Below, one piece after another: positions 1 through 10,034 of a DNA stretch of 64,000 nt. The translations under genes and the position numbers were made by a program. Every line of letters begins with the position of its first letter. Within the stretch, counting starts at the first letter, position 1. Location of the stretch: the NCBI RefSeq assembly GCF_029888045.1, contig NZ_JARXRN010000024.1, positions 1 through 64,000 of the forward strand, given 5' to 3'. A model generated the notes under the pieces. That model saw nothing but the letters and a program-made list of their open reading frames with translations, made no database searches and was not told the origin of the DNA. Origin of the DNA: Luteimonas rhizosphaericola. Its GTDB lineage: Bacteria > Pseudomonadota > Gammaproteobacteria > Xanthomonadales > Xanthomonadaceae.

Positions 1-71
1 CCGCCGGGCCGGCGACGCACGATGCGCCCAACCGCGCCGCCGCGCGCCCGGCCAGGCGGCGGCCGCGCGCA

Positions 72-2315
72 TCACTCGACATGCAGGGCGTCCACTTTCT
101 GCCATCCCCGCGGCAACAACCCCCCGCGGCTCGCGCGCGCCCCGAGGTACTCGCCGAGGTCCTTGAACGACAGGCTCATCGCGCGCGCGCCGGACTTCAC
201 CACGAGCGTACCGCCGGGCGGCACCACCGCCACCGCCACGACCCGCTCGGTGCCGCGCCGGGCCTTCGGGATCTCGATGATCTTGTTGCCCTTGCCGCGG
301 TCGAGTTCAGGCAGGTCGGCGACCGGGAACGCGAGCAGGTGCCCGGCGCTGGTCACCGCGACGATGCGGTCGCTGCCGACCTCGCCGACCGGCGCGGGCT
401 GCAGCACCTTCGCCCCTTCCGACAGCGAGAGCATCGCCTTGCCCGCCTTGTTGCGCCCGGTGAGGTTCTCGAACCGGGTGAGGAAGCCGTAGCCGTGCGA
501 GGAGGCCACGACGAAGCGCTCGTCGTTGCCGCCGCTGGCCAAGGCGACGAAGCCGGCGCCGGCCGCGGGCGAGAACCGGCCGGTCAGCGGCTCGCCGTTG
601 CCGCGCGCCGACGGCAGCGAATGCGCCAGCGTCGAATAGCTGCGCCCGGCGCTGTCGAGGAAGGCGACCTGCTGCGTGGTGCGGCCCTTCACCGCCGCCA
701 GCAGCGCATCGCCGTCGCGATAGGACAGCGCAGCGGCGTCGACGTCGTGGCCCTTGGCCGCGCGCACCCAGCCCTTCTGGCTCAGCACGATGGTCACCGG
801 CTCGCTCGCCACCAGGTCGGTCTCGTCGAGCGCCTGCGCGGCCCCGCGGGCCACCAGCGGCGAACGGCGCGCATCGCCGTGCTTCTTCGCGTCGGCCAGC
901 AGTTCGTCCTTGATCAGCTTCTTCAGCTTCGCCTTGCTGCCGAGGGTGGCGATCAGCCGCTCGCGTTCGGCGGCCAGTTCGTCCTGTTCGCCGCGGATGC
1001 GCATCTCTTCCAGCCGCGCCAGCTGCCGCAGGCGGGTCTCGAGGATGTAGTCGGCCTGTTCCTCGGACAGTGCGAACCGGGCGATCAGCGCCGGACGCGG
1101 CGCGTCCTCGGTGCGGATGATGCGGATCACCTCGTCGAGGTTGAGGAAGGCCACCAGCAGGCCCTCGAGCAGGTGCAGCCGGCGCTCGACTTTCTCGAGG
1201 CGATGGTTGAGCCGCCGGGTCACGGTATCGACGCGGAACGCCAGCCACTCGGACAGCAGCATGCGCAGGTTCTTCACCTGCGGGCGGCCGTCCAGGCCGA
1301 TCACGTTGAGGTTGACCCGGTAGCTGCGCTCCAGGTCGGTGGTCGCGAACAGGTGGCCCATCAGCTGCTCGGCATCCACCCGGTTCGAGCGCGGGATCAG
1401 GGCGATGCGCACCGGGTTGGCGTGATCGGACTCGTCGCGGATGTCCTCCAGCCACGGCAGCTTCTTGGCGCGCATCTGCGCGGCGATCTGCTCGATCACC
1501 TTCGACGGCGAGACCTGGTAGGGCAGGGCGGTGACGATGATGTTCTGGCCTTCGCGGGCGAAGGTGGCGCGTGCGCGCACGCTGCCGTTGCCGGTCTCGT
1601 ACATCGCGCGCAGGTCGGCGGTGGGGGTGATGATCTCGGCGCTGGTCGGGTAGTCCGGGCCGCGCACGTGCTCGCACAGGTCGGCGACGGTGGCGTCGGG
1701 ATCGTCGAGCAGGCGCACGCAGGCGCTGACCACCTCGCCCAGGTTGTGCGGCGGCACGTCGGTGGCCATGCCCACCGCGATCCCGGTGGTGCCGTTGAGC
1801 AGCAGGTGCGGCAGCCGCGCCGGCAGCCAGCTCGGCTCCTCCAGGGTGCCGTCGAAGTTGGGCACCCAGTCGGCCGTGCCCTGGCCCAGTTCGCCCAGCA
1901 GCACCTCGGCGATCGGGGTCAGGCGCGATTCGGTGTAGCGCATCGCCGCGAACGACTTGGGGTCGTCGCTGGAGCCGAAGTTGCCCTGGCCGTCGATCAG
2001 CGGATAGCGGTAGGAGAACGGCTGCGCCATCAGCACCAGCGCCTCGTAGCAGGCGCTGTCGCCGTGGGGGTGGAACTTGCCGATCACGTCGCCCACGGTG
2101 CGCGCCGACTTCTTCGGCTTGGCGGCAGCGTTGAGCCCGAGCTCGCTCATCGCGTAGATGATCCGGCGCTGCACGGGTTTCAGGCCATCGCCGATGAAGG
2201 GCAGGGCGCGGTCGAGCACCACGTACATCGAATAGTCGAGGTAGGCGCGTTCGGCGTATTCGCGCAGCGGGATCTGCTCGAAGCCGTGGAAGGTGGTGCG
2301 GACGGGCTCGGTCAT
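72..2315 (-). CDS. parC: DNA topoisomerase IV subunit A
   Basis: 747-residue ParC, the breakage-reunion subunit of topoisomerase IV, which decatenates sister chromosomes together with ParE. The N-terminal domain carries the winged-helix signature ending in [14 protein letters not shown] and the catalytic tyrosine (about Y127) in [10 protein letters not shown]. The C-terminal part is the beta-pinwheel repeat region. Ser87 and Glu91 occupy the positions equivalent to E. coli ParC S80 and E84, so the quinolone-resistance-determining region looks wild type. The ATG at 2315 opens [20 protein letters not shown], typical of gammaproteobacterial ParC; the frame stays open further upstream but that extension is not family-like. 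Length matches the family (about 750). The neighbour at 2436 is divergent, separated by 120 bp. Confidence 0.97.
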   Translation of the reverse strand: MTEPVRTTFHGFEQIPLREYAERAYLDYSMYVVLDRALPFIGDGLKPVQRRIIYAMSELGLNAAAKPKKSARTVGDVIGKFHPHGDSACYEALVLMAQPFSYRYPLIDGQGNFGSSDDPKSFAAMRYTESRLTPIAEVLLGELGQGTADWVPNFDGTLEEPSWLPARLPHLLLNGTTGIAVGMATDVPPHNLGEVVSACVRLLDDPDATVADLCEHVRGPDYPTSAEIITPTADLRAMYETGNGSVRARATFAREGQNIIVTALPYQVSPSKVIEQIAAQMRAKKLPWLEDIRDESDHANPVRIALIPRSNRVDAEQLMGHLFATTDLERSYRVNLNVIGLDGRPQVKNLRMLLSEWLAFRVDTVTRRLNHRLEKVERRLHLLEGLLVAFLNLDEVIRIIRTEDAPRPALIARFALSEEQADYILETRLRQLARLEEMRIRGEQDELAAERERLIATLGSKAKLKKLIKDELLADAKKHGDARRSPLVARGAAQALDETDLVASEPVTIVLSQKGWVRAAKGHDVDAAALSYRDGDALLAAVKGRTTQQVAFLDSAGRSYSTLAHSLPSARGNGEPLTGRFSPAAGAGFVALASGGNDERFVVASSHGYGFLTRFENLTGRNKAGKAMLSLSEGAKVLQPAPVGEVGSDRIVAVTSAGHLLAFPVADLPELDRGKGNKIIEIPKARRGTERVVAVAVVPPGGTLVVKSGARAMSLSFKDLGEYLGARASRGGLLPRGWQKVDALHVE

Positions 2316-2435
2316 CGGTCTTGGCACGGGAAAAGAGGTGGATTCTACCGCCGACGCAGTGTCCGGCCGGCGGTCTCGCCGACTGAGACGCGCGCGCGCC
2401 AGCATCGCCGCGCCTTCCCCGTCCCGGCCTGCCGC

Positions 2436-3287
2436 ATGTACGTTCCGTTGCCCGCCCGTCGCACCGAAGCCGCGCACTACGTCTATCCCGAGCACCTGCG
2501 GCCGCAGATCGCCGGGCTGCCACGCGCGTCGGGCGTCTACGTGTTCCACGGCGAGGGCGCGGGCCCGCCGCTGTACATCGGCAAGAGCGTCGACATCCGC
2601 CACCGGGTGCTGGACCACCTGCGCACGCCGGAGGAGGCGCGGCTGCTCCGGCAGACGCGGCGGATCGAGTTCACCCGCACCGCGGGGGACCTGGGCGCGC
2701 AACTGCTGGAGGCGCAGCAGATCAAGCTGCGCCAGCCCGTGCACAACAAGAAGCTGCGGCGCCGGCGCCAGCTGTGTTCGATCCGCCTGCTGTGCGGGCG
2801 GCCGGAGGTGGTGCATTCGCACGAGCTGCCGTTCGCCTCTACCGCGCGGCTGTACGGACTGTTCTCCAGCCGGGTGGCGGCGCTCCAGGCGCTGCGCGCG
2901 ATCGCCGACGAGCACCGGCTGTGCTACGGCCTGGTCGGGATCGAGCGGCTGCCGGCAGGACGGGCCTGCTTCCGCGCCGGCATCGGCCGCTGCGCCGGGG
3001 CCTGCTGCGGCGCGGAGCCGCGTGCCGACCACGAGGCACGGCTGGAAGCGGCGCTGGAGGCACTGGCGCTCGCGGTGTGGCCGTATGCGGGGGCGGTCGG
3101 GATCGTCGAGGAGGGGGTCGATCTCACGGAGATCCACGTGGTGGACGGGTGGCAGTACCTGGGCAGCGCCGCGACCCGCGCCCGGGCCAGGCGCCTGGTG
3201 GCGCGAGTCTCGGGGTTCGACAACGATGGCTACCGGATCCTGGCCGGACCGCTGATGGCGGGCCGCTACCGGGTGGTCCTGCTCTGA
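2436..3287 (+). CDS. cho: GIY-YIG excinuclease, Cho-like (UvrC N-terminal homologue)
   Basis: 283 residues, close to E. coli Cho (295). The family makes the 3' incision in nucleotide-excision repair of bulky lesions, acting with UvrAB. The GIY-YIG nuclease core is visible at about residues 32-60 (SGVYVFHG, then [19 protein letters not shown]), followed by the conserved [17 protein letters not shown] segment and PVHNKK. The UvrB-binding and helix-hairpin-helix domains of full UvrC are absent, as in Cho. ATG at 2436 gives [15 protein letters not shown]. It is a single gene divergent from parC. A LexA box is expected for an SOS gene in enterobacteria, but I see none convincing in the 120-bp gap. 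Full UvrC is excluded by length. Confidence 0.85.
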   Translation: MYVPLPARRTEAAHYVYPEHLRPQIAGLPRASGVYVFHGEGAGPPLYIGKSVDIRHRVLDHLRTPEEARLLRQTRRIEFTRTAGDLGAQLLEAQQIKLRQPVHNKKLRRRRQLCSIRLLCGRPEVVHSHELPFASTARLYGLFSSRVAALQALRAIADEHRLCYGLVGIERLPAGRACFRAGIGRCAGACCGAEPRADHEARLEAALEALALAVWPYAGAVGIVEEGVDLTEIHVVDGWQYLGSAATRARARRLVARVSGFDNDGYRILAGPLMAGRYRVVLL

Positions 3288-3504
3288 AGGGGTGGTCCGG
3301 CGCTGGCCCGCTGGAGGGTGATGGGCGGCGTCCTAGGCGAAGCGCCGTCCCGACCCGTCGTGGCGCCCGGCGCGGGGCGCCGCCATGGCGGGACGCATTG
3401 GCTTCCCGCGAGCGCTTACGAACCGCGGGAACCGACTACGGACCAGATCCGCCACCGGGATCTGCGTCGATCCGGGTGTAACGGGCGCTGTAACCGAAAG
3501 AAAA

Positions 3505-3518
3505 TGTTAACGCTAACG
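3505..3518 (+). promoter_or_regulatory. Degenerate xyl-box (LacI-family operator)
   Basis: TGTTAACGCTAACG matches the Xanthomonas xyl-box TGGTAGCGCTAACA at 11 of 14 positions. It lies 162 bp upstream of the near-consensus box at 3667, a spacing that would allow looping by a tetrameric LacI-type repressor. Function is inferred from sequence only. Confidence 0.45.
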
Positions 3519-3666
3519 CTGGTCGCTGGGGCGGACGGGTGTGGTTGCGCAGTGCAGCAAGGCTTTTCGGGGCGGCATGTGTAGAGTTCCGCACACGCCA
3601 TCAGCCGGATCGGCAGGCGTCGGGGAGCGGCTGGACGGACGTGTCGCCGTCACCGCACACATTTTT

Positions 3667-3680
3667 TGGTAGCGCTAACT
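3667..3680 (+). promoter_or_regulatory. xyl-box operator upstream of xylB
   Basis: TGGTAGCGCTAACT differs from the XylR operator described in Xanthomonas (TGGTAGCGCTAACA) at one position. It sits 18 bp before the xylB ATG, so a bound repressor would block transcription start or early elongation of xylB-xylA. The likely ligand protein is the LacI-family regulator encoded at 6648-7700. Confidence 0.8.
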
Positions 3681-3697
3681 TTATTCGGGGATCGTGG

Positions 3698-5191
3698 ATG
3701 GGCCTGTTCGTTGGACTGGATGTGGGCACCCAGAGCGTCAAGCTGGTGGCCTACGATCCCGATGCGCGCCAGATCGTCGCATCGGCCGGCCAGCCGCTGG
3801 ACCTCGCCTCGGGCGACGACGGCAGCCGCGAGCAGCGCGCCGACTGGTGGGTGGAGGCAGTGCGCGCGTGCTTCGCGCGGATCGAGCCGTCGGTGCGCGC
3901 GCGCATTGTGGCGATCGGCGTGTCCGGCCAGCAGCATGGCTTCGTCCCGCTCGACCGCAGCGGCAGCGTGCTGGCGCCGGCGAAGCTGTGGAACGACACC
4001 AGCACCAGCGACGAATGCGACGAGATCATGGATGCGGTGGGCGGCGCGCAGCGCGCCATCGAGCTGGCCGGCAACCCGATCCTGGCCGGCTACACCGCGT
4101 CCAAGCTGCCGTGGACCCGCAAGCACCGTTCGCAGGCCTACGCGCGGCTGGCCACGATCCTGCTGCCGCACGACTACATCAACTACTGGCTGACCGGCGA
4201 GCTGTGGATGGAGCACGGCGACGCCTCCGGCACCGGCTGGCTGGACGTGCGCAACCGCCGCTGGTCGCCGGAGATGCTGGCCGCGACCGACCCGGACCGC
4301 GACCTCGGCGCCTGCCTGCCGCCGCTGGTGGACGCGGGCACGCTGGTGCCGATCAAGCCGGCGCTGGCCGACGAACTCGGCCTGCCGCACGCGGTGCAGG
4401 TGGCGGCCGGCGGCGGCGACAACATGATGGCCGCGATCGGCACCGGCAACGTGGTCCCGGGCGTGCTGAGCATGAGCCTGGGCACCTCGGGCACGCTGTT
4501 CACCTATGCCGACCGGCCGGTCGTCGATGACACCGGGCGCTGGGCGGCGTTCTGCGATTCCACCGGCGGCTGGCTGCCGCTGATCTGCACCATGAACTGC
4601 ACCGTCGCCACCGAGGCGGTCGGCCGCCTGTGCGGCTTCTCGACCAGGGAGGGCGACGCGCTGCTGGCCGGCACCCGCCCGGGCGCCGAAGGCCTGCTGA
4701 TGCTGCCGTTCCTCAACGGCGAGCGCACGCCCGACCTGCCGCACGGGCGCGGCAACCTGTTCGGCATGACCGCCACCAACCTCACCCCGGCCAACCTCTA
4801 CCGCTCGGCGATGGAAGGCGCGATGTACAGCCTGCGTAACGGCTACGATGCGCTGGTCGACGCCGGCCTGCGCTTCGAGGCCATCCGCCTCACCGGCGGC
4901 GGCAGCCAGAGCACGGTGTGGCGGCAGATGACCGCGGACCTGTTCGGCCTGCCGGTCGACGTGCCCGAACAGGCCGAAGGCGCGGCGTTCGGCGCCGCGC
5001 TGCAGGCGCTGTGGGCGGTGCAGAAGGCCGCCGACGGCGATGCCGACCTCAACGCGCTCGCCGCCGCGCACGTGCAGCTCGACCCACGCCTGGCCGCGCA
5101 TCCGCACGCCGAAGCCACCGGCGCCTACGACGCCCAGTACCAGCGTTTCCTCATCCACCTCGACGCGATCCGGCCGCTGTACGCGGATTGA
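3698..5191 (+). CDS. xylB: Xylulokinase
   Basis: 497-residue FGGY-family carbohydrate kinase that phosphorylates D-xylulose to xylulose 5-phosphate. The N-terminal ATPase fold begins [16 protein letters not shown] with the phosphate-binding GTQS. The [12 protein letters not shown] motif at about residue 70 contacts sugar, GGGDNMMAA at about 235 carries the catalytic Asp, and [10 protein letters not shown] follows. Length is normal for XylB. The ATG at 3698 is the first that gives a family-like N terminus; the codons before it overlap the operator region. xylA follows after 37 bp in the same direction, so the pair is probably one transcript controlled by the xyl-box at 3667. Other pentulose kinases share the fold, but the adjacent xylA fixes the assignment. 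Confidence 0.96.
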   Translation: MGLFVGLDVGTQSVKLVAYDPDARQIVASAGQPLDLASGDDGSREQRADWWVEAVRACFARIEPSVRARIVAIGVSGQQHGFVPLDRSGSVLAPAKLWNDTSTSDECDEIMDAVGGAQRAIELAGNPILAGYTASKLPWTRKHRSQAYARLATILLPHDYINYWLTGELWMEHGDASGTGWLDVRNRRWSPEMLAATDPDRDLGACLPPLVDAGTLVPIKPALADELGLPHAVQVAAGGGDNMMAAIGTGNVVPGVLSMSLGTSGTLFTYADRPVVDDTGRWAAFCDSTGGWLPLICTMNCTVATEAVGRLCGFSTREGDALLAGTRPGAEGLLMLPFLNGERTPDLPHGRGNLFGMTATNLTPANLYRSAMEGAMYSLRNGYDALVDAGLRFEAIRLTGGGSQSTVWRQMTADLFGLPVDVPEQAEGAAFGAALQALWAVQKAADGDADLNALAAAHVQLDPRLAAHPHAEATGAYDAQYQRFLIHLDAIRPLYAD

Positions 5192-5228
5192 CCGCGCCTT
5201 TCCTCCACGACTCCACGGACACACCGCA

Positions 5229-6560
5229 ATGAGCAAGGCATTCATCGGCGCGAAGGAATACTTCCCCGGCATCGGCAAGATTCCCTACGAAGGCGCCGCC
5301 TCCGAAAATCCGCTGGCCTTCAAGGTCTACGACGCGGAGAAGAAGATCGGCGGCAAGACCATGCGCGAGCACCTGCGCTTCGCGGTCTGCTACTGGCACA
5401 CCTTCTGCAACGCCGGCGCCGACCCGTTCGGTCCGGGCACGCGCCGTTTCCCCTGGGACGGCGGCGACGCACTCGCCGCGGCCGAGGCCAAGGCCGACGC
5501 CGCGTTCGAGTTCTTCACCAAGCTCGACGTGCCGTACTACTGCTTCCACGACGTCGACCTGGCGCCCGACGCCGAGGACATCGGCACCTACGAGAAGAAC
5601 CTCAAGCACATGGTGGCGCTCGCCAAGGAGCGCCAGCAGGCCACCGGCATGAAGCTGCTGTGGGGCACGGCGAACCTGTTCTCGCACCCGCGCTACATGA
5701 ACGGCGCGTCGACCAACCCGGATTTCGCGGTGGTCGCGCGCGCGGCGGTGCAGGTCAAGGCCGTGCTCGACGCGGTGGTGGAACTCGGCGGCGAACACTA
5801 CGTGTTCTGGGGCGGCCGCGAAGGCTACGCCTCGCTGCACAACACCGACATGAAGCGGGAGCTGGCGCACTTCGCCCGCTTCCTCACCGCTTCGCGCGAC
5901 TACGCGCGCAGCATCGGCTTCCAGGGCAAGTTCTTCATCGAGCCCAAGCCGATGGAGCCGATGAAGCACCAGTACGATTTCGACTCGGCCACGGTCGCCG
6001 GCTTCCTCAAGGAGCACGGCCTGGACAAGGACTTCATGCTCAATATCGAGGCCAACCACGCCACGCTGTCGGGCCACACCTTCGAGCACGACCTGCAGGT
6101 CGCGGCCGACCACGGCCTGCTCGGCAGCATCGACGCCAACCGCGGCAACGCGCAGAACGGCTGGGACACCGACCAGTTCCCGACCGACCTGTACGACACC
6201 GTCGGCGCGATGCTGGTGGTGCTGCGCCAGGGCGGCCTGGTGGGCGGCCTGAACTTCGACGCCAAGCCGCGCCGCGAGTCGACCGACATGGAGGACCTGT
6301 TCATCGCACACATCGGCGGCATGGATGCGTTCGCGCGCGGGCTGGAAGTGGCGCACGCGCTGCTGAACGACTCGCCGTGGGAGCAGTGGCGCAAGCAGCG
6401 CTACGCCAGCTTCGACGGCGGCGACGGCAAGGCGTTCGCCGAAGGCCGGCTGGGCCTGGCCGAACTCGCGTCGCTGGCCGCCAAGGGTGGCGAGCCGCAG
6501 CAGACCAGCGGCAAGCAGGAGCGCTACGAGAACCTGCTCAACCAGTACCTGCTGCGCTGA
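5229..6560 (+). CDS. xylA: Xylose isomerase
   Basis: 443 residues, the class II (long) form, converting D-xylose to D-xylulose in the cytoplasm with two divalent metals. Recognisable pieces are the [15 protein letters not shown] start, [13 protein letters not shown] with the catalytic His, [25 protein letters not shown] with metal-binding Glu, and [22 protein letters not shown] at 5229 begins [11 protein letters not shown]. It is transcribed after xylB; the convergent lacI-family gene ends 87 bp beyond its stop. Together with xylB this gives the complete isomerase route into the pentose-phosphate pathway. Confidence 0.97.
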   Translation: MSKAFIGAKEYFPGIGKIPYEGAASENPLAFKVYDAEKKIGGKTMREHLRFAVCYWHTFCNAGADPFGPGTRRFPWDGGDALAAAEAKADAAFEFFTKLDVPYYCFHDVDLAPDAEDIGTYEKNLKHMVALAKERQQATGMKLLWGTANLFSHPRYMNGASTNPDFAVVARAAVQVKAVLDAVVELGGEHYVFWGGREGYASLHNTDMKRELAHFARFLTASRDYARSIGFQGKFFIEPKPMEPMKHQYDFDSATVAGFLKEHGLDKDFMLNIEANHATLSGHTFEHDLQVAADHGLLGSIDANRGNAQNGWDTDQFPTDLYDTVGAMLVVLRQGGLVGGLNFDAKPRRESTDMEDLFIAHIGGMDAFARGLEVAHALLNDSPWEQWRKQRYASFDGGDGKAFAEGRLGLAELASLAAKGGEPQQTSGKQERYENLLNQYLLR

Positions 6561-6647
6561 GTGGCGGTGCGCGCGCCGGTCGCCATGGGAGCACCACCGT
6601 CCCTCCGCGCCGACCGGCCGCGTGATTTCCCGGGGTGCCCGGCGCGG

Positions 6648-7700
6648 TCAGCGCGCCGGCGCCGCAACCGAGTCGCGCTGCACCAGCTGGTGGGCGATGA
6701 CGTGGTCCACCAGCGTGCGCGGGCCGTCCTTGCGGCGGATGCCGCGCACCAGGATGTCGATGGCCGAATCGCCCATCATCGCCACCGGCTGGCGGATGGT
6801 GGTGAGTTCCGGCCAGACCGTGGTGGCGGCGTAGGTGTCGTCGAAGCCGACGACCGACAGGTCGCGCGGCACGTCGAGGTGGCGCCGGTGCGCCACCGAG
6901 ACCACGGCCGCGGCCATGTCGTCGTTGCTGGCGAAGATGGCCGTCGGCGGGTTGGGGTGGGCGAGCAGTTTCTCGGCCGCCTCCAGCCCCGAGCGGTAGG
7001 TGAAGAAGCCGGCCTCGACCAGGGTCTCGTCGAACGGGATCCCGGCTTCGGACAGCGCCACCTGGAAGCCCTCCAGCCGGCGCACGCTGGCGGTCTGGTT
7101 GGGGTGGCCCTTGATGTGGCCGATGCGCCGGTGCCCGGCGGCGATCAGGTGCTGGGTGACTTCCTTGCCGGCCTGGAAATCGTCGATGCGCACCCGCGAG
7201 ATGTACTGGTTGGGATGCGCCGAGGCGATCGCCACCACCGGCACGCCGGCATCGACGAACTCGGCGATCACGCCCTTGGATTCGCACAGCGGCGGCGGCA
7301 GGATCACGCCGGTGATGCGGTTGGCCAGCGTGCGCGCGGCCTGGCGCTGCGCGTTGGCGCCGAGGTTGTCCCAGGAATCGATCACCAGTTGCGCGGCGAT
7401 GCGGCTGGCGCCGCGCAGCGCGCCGACCAGCAGTTCGCGCAGGTAGGCGCTGCTGGGGTTGGTGTAGATCAGCGCGACGCGCGGCTCGTGCGCGGTGGCC
7501 AGCGCGCTGGCGGCCAGGTTGGGGGTGTAGCCGAGTTCGCGCACCGCGCGCATGACCCGCTCGCGGGTGGTGTCGCGCACCTTGCCCTGGTCGTTGACCA
7601 CGCGCGAGACCGTCATCGGCGAGACCTTGGCCAGCGCCGCGACCTCGTCGAGCGTCACCGCCATTCCCTTGCGGCGGGCGGCTTTCCTCGGCTTCTGCAA
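6648..7700 (-). CDS. xylR: LacI-family transcriptional regulator, XylR-like
   Basis: Helix-turn-helix at the N terminus (VTLDEVAALAKVSPMTVSRV) followed by a periplasmic-binding-protein-like effector domain with LSVVGFDDTYAA near the end. Two starts are possible: the ATG at 7664 (338 aa) has its purine run abutting the start codon, while the TTG at 7700 (350 aa) has AGGGGG eight bases upstream and adds a basic QKPRKAARRKG tail common in this family. I used the TTG. It sits convergent to xylAB and divergent from the GH67 operon, which fits a local repressor. The three good xyl-boxes in the window are the expected targets. Effector (xylose or a xylo-oligosaccharide) is inferred. No xyl-box is visible in its own 117-bp upstream gap. 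Confidence 0.88.
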   Translation of the reverse strand: MQKPRKAARRKGMAVTLDEVAALAKVSPMTVSRVVNDQGKVRDTTRERVMRAVRELGYTPNLAASALATAHEPRVALIYTNPSSAYLRELLVGALRGASRIAAQLVIDSWDNLGANAQRQAARTLANRITGVILPPPLCESKGVIAEFVDAGVPVVAIASAHPNQYISRVRIDDFQAGKEVTQHLIAAGHRRIGHIKGHPNQTASVRRLEGFQVALSEAGIPFDETLVEAGFFTYRSGLEAAEKLLAHPNPPTAIFASNDDMAAAVVSVAHRRHLDVPRDLSVVGFDDTYAATTVWPELTTIRQPVAMMGDSAIDILVRGIRRKDGPRTLVDHVIAHQLVQRDSVAAPAR

Positions 7701-7817
7701 CGGTGTTTCCCCCTGCCGCGCCGCGGCCGTCTGTGGTTCGGGCCGGCATGCGCGGCGCGGTGCGCTTCGACGGACGCGGCGTCCATCGCGACACGACCAG
7801 ACATGAGGGCTGATTGA

Positions 7818-10034
7818 ATGGTACACACAACGGTCAACGCCGGGCAGCATCCGGCCCCGGCTTCGCAGGGGCGGCCTGGCCGCTGGCTGCGCCGCCTCGC
7901 CGGCGTCGTGCTGACCCTGGCGGTGCTGCCGCTGGCCCATGCCGAGGACGGGTACGAACTGTGGCTGCGCTACCGCCCGGCGGCGGATGCCGCGGCGCAG
8001 GCCTATCGCGCGCAGGTCGCCCAGGTGGTGGCGCCCGCGGCCAGCGACACCCAGCGGGCGACCCGGGACGAGCTGTCGCGCGGACTGCGGGGACTGCTGG
8101 GCAGGGCGCCCATGCTGGCCGATGCGCCCACCGCGGCGGGCGCGCTGCTGGTCGGCACCCCTGCATCGCTGCCTTCGATCGACCGGCTCGGCCTCGACCT
8201 GGACGATCTGGGCGAGGAGGGCTACCTGATCCGCAGCGTGCGCGTGGACGGACGCGCCGCCACGGTGGTCGCCGCCAACAGTGACACCGGTGCGCTTTAC
8301 GGCGCGTTCCACCTGCTGCGGCTGATGCAGTCGGGGCAGCCGCTGGAGGCGCTCGACCTGCGCGAAGTGCCGAAGGTCGGGTTGCGCGTGCTCAACCACT
8401 GGGACGACCTCAACCGCCACGTGGAACGCGGCTACTCCGGCCAGTCGATCTGGGACTGGCACCGGCTGCCCGGCTGGCTCGACCCGCGCTACACCGACTA
8501 CGCCCGCGCCAACGCCTCGATCGGCATCAACGGCACGGTGCTCAACAACGTCAACGCCAACGCGCAGATCCTGACCGCGCCCTACCTCGACAAGGTCGCC
8601 GCGCTGGCCGGCGTGATGCGTCCGTACGGCATCCGCGTGTACGTCAGCGCGCGCTTCAGCGCGCCGATGGAGATCGGCGGCCTCGACACCGCCGATCCGC
8701 TCGATCCGGCCGTGCGCCGCTGGTGGCAGGCCAAGGCGGACGAGATCTACGCGAAAGTGCCCGACTTCGGCGGATTCCTGGTCAAGGCCAATTCCGAAGG
8801 CCAGCCGGGGCCGCAGGATTTCGGCCGCAGCCACGCCGACGGCGCCAACATGCTGGCCGAGGTGCTCGCGCCGCACGGCGGCGTGGTGATGTGGCGCGCG
8901 TTCGTGTACTCGGACGAAGAACCCGACGACCGCCACAAGCAGGCCTACACCGAGTTCGTGCCGCACGACGGCGAGTTCCGCGACAACGTGCTGGTGCAGG
9001 TCAAGAACGGCGCGATCGATTTCCAGCCGCGCGAGCCGTTCCATCCGCTGTTCGGCGCGATGCCGAAGACGCCGCTGATGATGGAGTTCCAGATCACCAA
9101 GGAGTACCTCGGCTTCGCCACCCACCTGGTCTACCTGGGGCCGATGTACGAGGAGGTGCTGCGCGCCGACACGCATGCGAAGGGGCCCGGCTCGACGGTG
9201 GCGAAGGTGGTCGACGGTTCGCTCGAGGGCCACGCGCTCAGCGGCATCGCCGGCGTGGCCAACATCGGCAGCGACCGCAACTGGAGCGGCTCGCATTTCG
9301 ATCAGGCCAACTGGTACGTCTTCGGCCGCATGGCCTGGGATCCATCGGTCGACGCACGCACCGTGGCGCAGGAGTGGACGCGCATGACCTTCAGCACCGA
9401 TCCGGCGTTCGTCGAGCCGGTGGTGGAGATGATGATGGCCTCGCACCAGGCCGCGGTGGATTACATGACACCGCTGGGCCTGCACCACCTGATGGGCCGC
9501 GGCCATCATTACGGCCCGGCGCCGTGGGTGGAAGGCGGGCCGCGCGCAGACTGGACGTCGGTGTACTTCCACCGGGCGACGAAGGAGGGCATCGGCTTCG
9601 ACCGCACCACGTCGGGCAGCGATGCGGTGTCGCAGTACGCGCCGCCGGTGGCCGAGGTGTTCAACGATCCGGCGCGGGTGCCTGAAGAGTTCCTGCTGTG
9701 GTTCCACCACCGGCCGTGGACCAGCCGCGTGGCATCGGGACGCACCCTGTGGGACGAGCTGGTGCACCGCTATTCGCGCGGCGTCGGCGAGGTGGCCCGG
9801 ATGCGCGAGACCTGGACCGGGCTGGACCGGTACGTCGATCCCGAACGCCATCACCAGGTCGAGCGCTTCCTGGCGATCCAGCAGCAGGAGGCGCAGTGGT
9901 GGCGCGATGCCAGCATCGCCTACTTCCAGACCTTCTCCGGACTGCCGCTGCCCGAAGGCGAGGCGCCGCCGGCGCAGTCGCTGGAGTACTACAAGTCGCT
10001 GGAATTCCCGTACGCGCCGGGGGACACCCAGTGA
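7818..10034 (+). CDS. agu67: GH67 alpha-glucuronidase
   Basis: 738 residues. It removes (4-O-methyl)glucuronic acid from the non-reducing end of aldouronic acids released from glucuronoxylan. Residues 1-42 form a signal peptide (basic LRRLAG, then VVLTLAVLPLAHA), so export to the periplasm is expected. The catalytic barrel has the family block VKANSEGQPGPQ with the likely general acid Glu327. The block DFQPREPFHPLFG carries Glu406, a likely catalytic base, with conserved acidic residues just before it around residues 379-386. ATG at 7818 heads a run of six tightly packed genes reaching 19375. Its stop overlaps the next start (GTGA), implying translational coupling. The strong family blocks leave little doubt. 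Confidence 0.95.
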   Translation: MVHTTVNAGQHPAPASQGRPGRWLRRLAGVVLTLAVLPLAHAEDGYELWLRYRPAADAAAQAYRAQVAQVVAPAASDTQRATRDELSRGLRGLLGRAPMLADAPTAAGALLVGTPASLPSIDRLGLDLDDLGEEGYLIRSVRVDGRAATVVAANSDTGALYGAFHLLRLMQSGQPLEALDLREVPKVGLRVLNHWDDLNRHVERGYSGQSIWDWHRLPGWLDPRYTDYARANASIGINGTVLNNVNANAQILTAPYLDKVAALAGVMRPYGIRVYVSARFSAPMEIGGLDTADPLDPAVRRWWQAKADEIYAKVPDFGGFLVKANSEGQPGPQDFGRSHADGANMLAEVLAPHGGVVMWRAFVYSDEEPDDRHKQAYTEFVPHDGEFRDNVLVQVKNGAIDFQPREPFHPLFGAMPKTPLMMEFQITKEYLGFATHLVYLGPMYEEVLRADTHAKGPGSTVAKVVDGSLEGHALSGIAGVANIGSDRNWSGSHFDQANWYVFGRMAWDPSVDARTVAQEWTRMTFSTDPAFVEPVVEMMMASHQAAVDYMTPLGLHHLMGRGHHYGPAPWVEGGPRADWTSVYFHRATKEGIGFDRTTSGSDAVSQYAPPVAEVFNDPARVPEEFLLWFHHRPWTSRVASGRTLWDELVHRYSRGVGEVARMRETWTGLDRYVDPERHHQVERFLAIQQQEAQWWRDASIAYFQTFSGLPLPEGEAPPAQSLEYYKSLEFPYAPGDTQ

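Larger units (their letters stand above)
3288..3697. other. Intergenic region upstream of xylB
   Basis: 410 bp without a credible gene. It holds two LacI-family-like operators (3505-3518 and 3667-3680, listed separately), and its 3' half is less G+C-rich than the surrounding genes. The second operator lies 18 bp before the xylB start codon. I could not place a sigma-70 promoter with confidence. Confidence 0.6.

Noticed and set aside
1-71. Possible gene at the left edge
   Set aside because: Only 71 bp lie before the parC stop; the plus-strand frame starting at 22 is low-complexity Arg/Pro/Ala antisense of parC.
81-3287. Long plus-strand reading frame opposite parC running into the Cho-like gene
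   Set aside because: The part before 2436 is the antisense of parC, with Arg/Gln/His/Val-rich low-complexity translation typical of high-G+C shadow frames. Only the portion from 2436 has a recognisable protein.
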